From Myxococcales bacterium (GTDB lineage: Bacteria; Myxococcota; Polyangia; Polyangiales; Polyangiaceae), in contig JAGQIY010000717.1 of NCBI GenBank assembly GCA_020430865.1, forward strand, positions 1-7,419: a stretch of 7,419 nt of DNA, in the 5' to 3' direction. A program made the position numbers and the translations under genes. Shown here in pieces: positions 6,193 to 7,419 of this stretch (the first letter of the stretch is position 1; every line of letters begins with the position of its first letter). Under the pieces are notes generated by a model. It worked only from the letters and a program-made list of their open reading frames with translations, was not told the origin of the DNA and searched no databases.

Positions 6193-6241
6193 TCCTCGAA
6201 GATCCTTTCTCGACAGTTCTTTGGCGAGCCGAGCGACCTTA
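6193..6241 (-). repeat. Duplicated 5' leader, copy next to 6192
   Basis: Partner of the leader at 5473-5518, sharing an identical 11-base CGGCTCGCCAA (- strand, 6221-6231) and AAAGGA (6204-6208), the probable ribosome binding site. The distance from the 11-mer to the ATG differs by 3 bases between copies. Confidence 0.5.
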
Positions 6242-6590
6242 CACGACCGACCTGGGGCAGGAAACCCATGCACGACCGTACGGCTGCAAATTTTCGTTGC
6301 GTTCCTCAGCCCGTCCAGTGCAGACGCGGCTGCGATAAATGGCGGTATTTCCCGCCGTGAGAGCCATCACCCTCCGGGCACCTGTGCTCGAGTGGCCGGT
6401 GCGCTGCGCTGAGGGTGCAATCTTGTCCGTTCGCGCCCTGATCGGCGCTGCCCTTGCCCGCGGTCGGCGCGAATCCTGCGCGCCCCGTAGGCTTGGGGAG
6501 ATCCCGGGGAAGACAGCTCGCCCCGTCCTGTTGTAAGCCCAAGAACCAGTCGGATCCGAAGCCGACTCACCTCCTACGAGACATCACCAA
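6242..6590. other. Noncoding divergent intergenic region with several short hairpins
   Basis: No convincing gene is seen. The region should hold the promoters for the - strand lipoprotein run and the + strand lipoprotein, but no clear sigma-70 boxes could be picked. Visible structure includes a dyad GGCGG/CCGCC around an AT-rich centre (6341-6356); CACCCTC (6368-6374) pairing with GAGGGTG (6411-6417), enclosing GCACC/GGTGC (6378-6382 with 6398-6402); GGCGCG (6466-6471) pairing with CGCGCC (6479-6484) over a 7-base loop; and CGGGG (6505-6509) pairing with CCCCG (6521-6525). In such GC-rich DNA some of these will occur by chance. Confidence 0.5.
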
Positions 6591-7419
6591 GTGAGCTTCC
6601 CTCCCACATCAAGTGCACCGTTGTTTCCACAGGCAATTTTGCTGATGGCGGCTGTGATCGCGCTCGGTTGCGACGACACCGACAAGCCAGCGCCCAGCCC
6701 GAGCGCCGTTCCCAGCGCCCAGGGGGGCCTGGATCCGGAGCTCGTCGCCAAGTCCTTGAATCCTAAAGGACTGCCGCCCTACTCCGGACCAACGGGCAGC
6801 GTGAAAGGCGTCGTGCGCGTGGAGGGCGATCCACCTGCGGAGGCGGATGTCGAAGCCGAGTTCACACCGAACTGCGAGTCGGCGCGTGCGGTCCATGGCA
6901 AGCAGTTCCGGGTGGGGGAGAGCGGTGCCCTGGTGGACGCTCTGGTCGCCGTGACGGGCTATCAGGGATACCTGCCAGAGAAGCAGAAGTTGGTGAAGGT
7001 CACCGGTAAGGGGTGCTCTTGGGGCACCCAGACCCTGGCGCTGACGTTTGGTCAGCAGCTCGAGATCACCAGCGGGGACGACTCGACCTACATACCGGAG
7101 CTGCGTCCCAACCGCATGGGCGTACTGTTCGTGGCGCCGCCTCACCAGGAAGGCGTGACGCTGACACCAGAGCACCCACGTAGCTACAAGCTGGTCGACA
7201 CCTCCCATCCTTTCTCCACCGCGGCGGTGTTCGTCTTGCAGTACCCGACCCACGACGTCACCGACGAGCAGGGGCGCTTCGAGATCCAGGGGATCCCCGT
7301 GGGCAAGGTCAAGATCAACGCGCTGCTCCCGCCGACCATGGAATCCGTGGGAAGGGACATCGAAATCAAGGCGGGGCAAGCGCTGGAACTCGAGCTGGTG
7401 ATCCACCATCGCGCGGCCA
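6591..7419 (+). CDS. Lipoprotein with plastocyanin-like/carboxypeptidase-regulatory-like features (3' partial)
   Basis: The first 276 residues of an exported protein that runs off the window. The frame opens after a TAA at 6534. The GTG at 6591 is chosen because it gives a hydrophobic signal segment of about 16 residues ending IALGC, with the lipidated Cys at 27 followed by DD. The ATG at 6645 would leave only 8 residues before that Cys. There is no strong Shine-Dalgarno for either; the TTG at 6621 is another option. A Pro/Ser/Ala linker follows (about 30-46). The body resembles a family of exported proteins that start GxVxGxVxxxGxPP (here SVKGVVRVEGDPP, 70-82), have a Cys pair (C95 and C142 in GKGCSWG), a cupredoxin-like middle (LALTFGQQLEIT, 149-160), an HP motif (206-207) and a C-terminal carboxypeptidase-regulatory-like stretch (VTDEQGRFEIQGIPVGK, 223-239). 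Most copper-ligand positions look replaced. Family assignment is by recollected pattern. Confidence 0.75.
   Translation, partial: MSFPPTSSAPLFPQAILLMAAVIALGCDDTDKPAPSPSAVPSAQGGLDPELVAKSLNPKGLPPYSGPTGSVKGVVRVEGDPPAEADVEAEFTPNCESARAVHGKQFRVGESGALVDALVAVTGYQGYLPEKQKLVKVTGKGCSWGTQTLALTFGQQLEITSGDDSTYIPELRPNRMGVLFVAPPHQEGVTLTPEHPRSYKLVDTSHPFSTAAVFVLQYPTHDVTDEQGRFEIQGIPVGKVKINALLPPTMESVGRDIEIKAGQALELELVIHHRAA

Noticed and set aside
5689..6360. + strand open frame opposite the first tandem lipoprotein
   Set aside because: Its resemblance to the frame opposite the second copy is explained by the duplication of the real - strand gene.
6466..6484. Stem with a 7-base loop resembling a tRNA T-arm, near a GAATCC
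   Set aside because: The loop is AATCCTG, not the TTCRA pattern, and no acceptor, D or anticodon arms can be placed around it.
6306..6542. Small frames on both strands in the intergenic region (- strand 6306-6542, + strand 6339-6536)
   Set aside because: No ribosome site, no motif and low-information composition; not supported as genes.
6609..7409. 266-codon frame on the - strand opposite the + strand lipoprotein
   Set aside because: No recognisable domain and a His/Arg/Gln/Leu-rich composition. The + strand reading has a lipobox, a linker and ordered family motifs.
1..7419. CRISPR arrays, insertion sequences, phage or other mobile elements
   Set aside because: No spaced short repeats, transposase or integrase motifs, or flanking inverted repeats were seen.

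Overview
The window is GC-rich, densely coding bacterial DNA. It holds the 3' end of a respiratory complex I (nuo) operon on the + strand, a run of three related lipoprotein genes on the - strand, and the start of a fourth lipoprotein gene on the + strand. The high GC, the order nuoL-nuoM-nuoN, the extensions on NuoL and NuoM, and the group of small lipoproteins with Thr/Ala/Pro linkers suggest a Gram-negative bacterium, perhaps a myxobacterium-like lineage (Myxococcota/Polyangiales). That placement is inference from style, not from a marker gene.

Positions 1-4158: the end of nuoL (5' end outside the window), complete nuoM and complete nuoN. They are joined by 4-base stop/start overlaps (GTGA at 767-770, ATGA at 2614-2617), each with a good Shine-Dalgarno sequence, so they are probably one translationally coupled transcript. 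The three products are the antiporter-like, proton-pumping membrane subunits of NADH:quinone oxidoreductase, and the key charged residues of NuoM and NuoN are present. Two features are unusual. NuoL carries about 125 extra residues after its last membrane helix, resembling a PKD/Ig-like beta-sandwich and predicted to be periplasmic. NuoM has about 65 extra N-terminal residues with added hydrophobic segments, plus a long hydrophilic C-terminal tail.

Positions 4159-4238: a strong hairpin lies between the convergent nuoN and lipoprotein genes and probably acts as a terminator.

Positions 4239-6192 (- strand): three lipoproteins with a DUF4352-like domain. The two upstream ones (5626-6192 and 4900-5472) are a clear tandem duplication that also covers part of the 5' leader. 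The third (4239-4847) is a diverged relative. All three keep two cysteines outside the lipobox, which could form a disulfide. A 10-bp inverted repeat with a competing third arm lies between the two close copies.

Positions 6193-6590: noncoding, with several short hairpins and probably the control regions of the divergent genes. Positions 6591-7419: the start of a lipoprotein resembling the plastocyanin-like plus carboxypeptidase-regulatory-like family, in which most of the usual copper-ligand positions appear to be replaced. It runs off the window.
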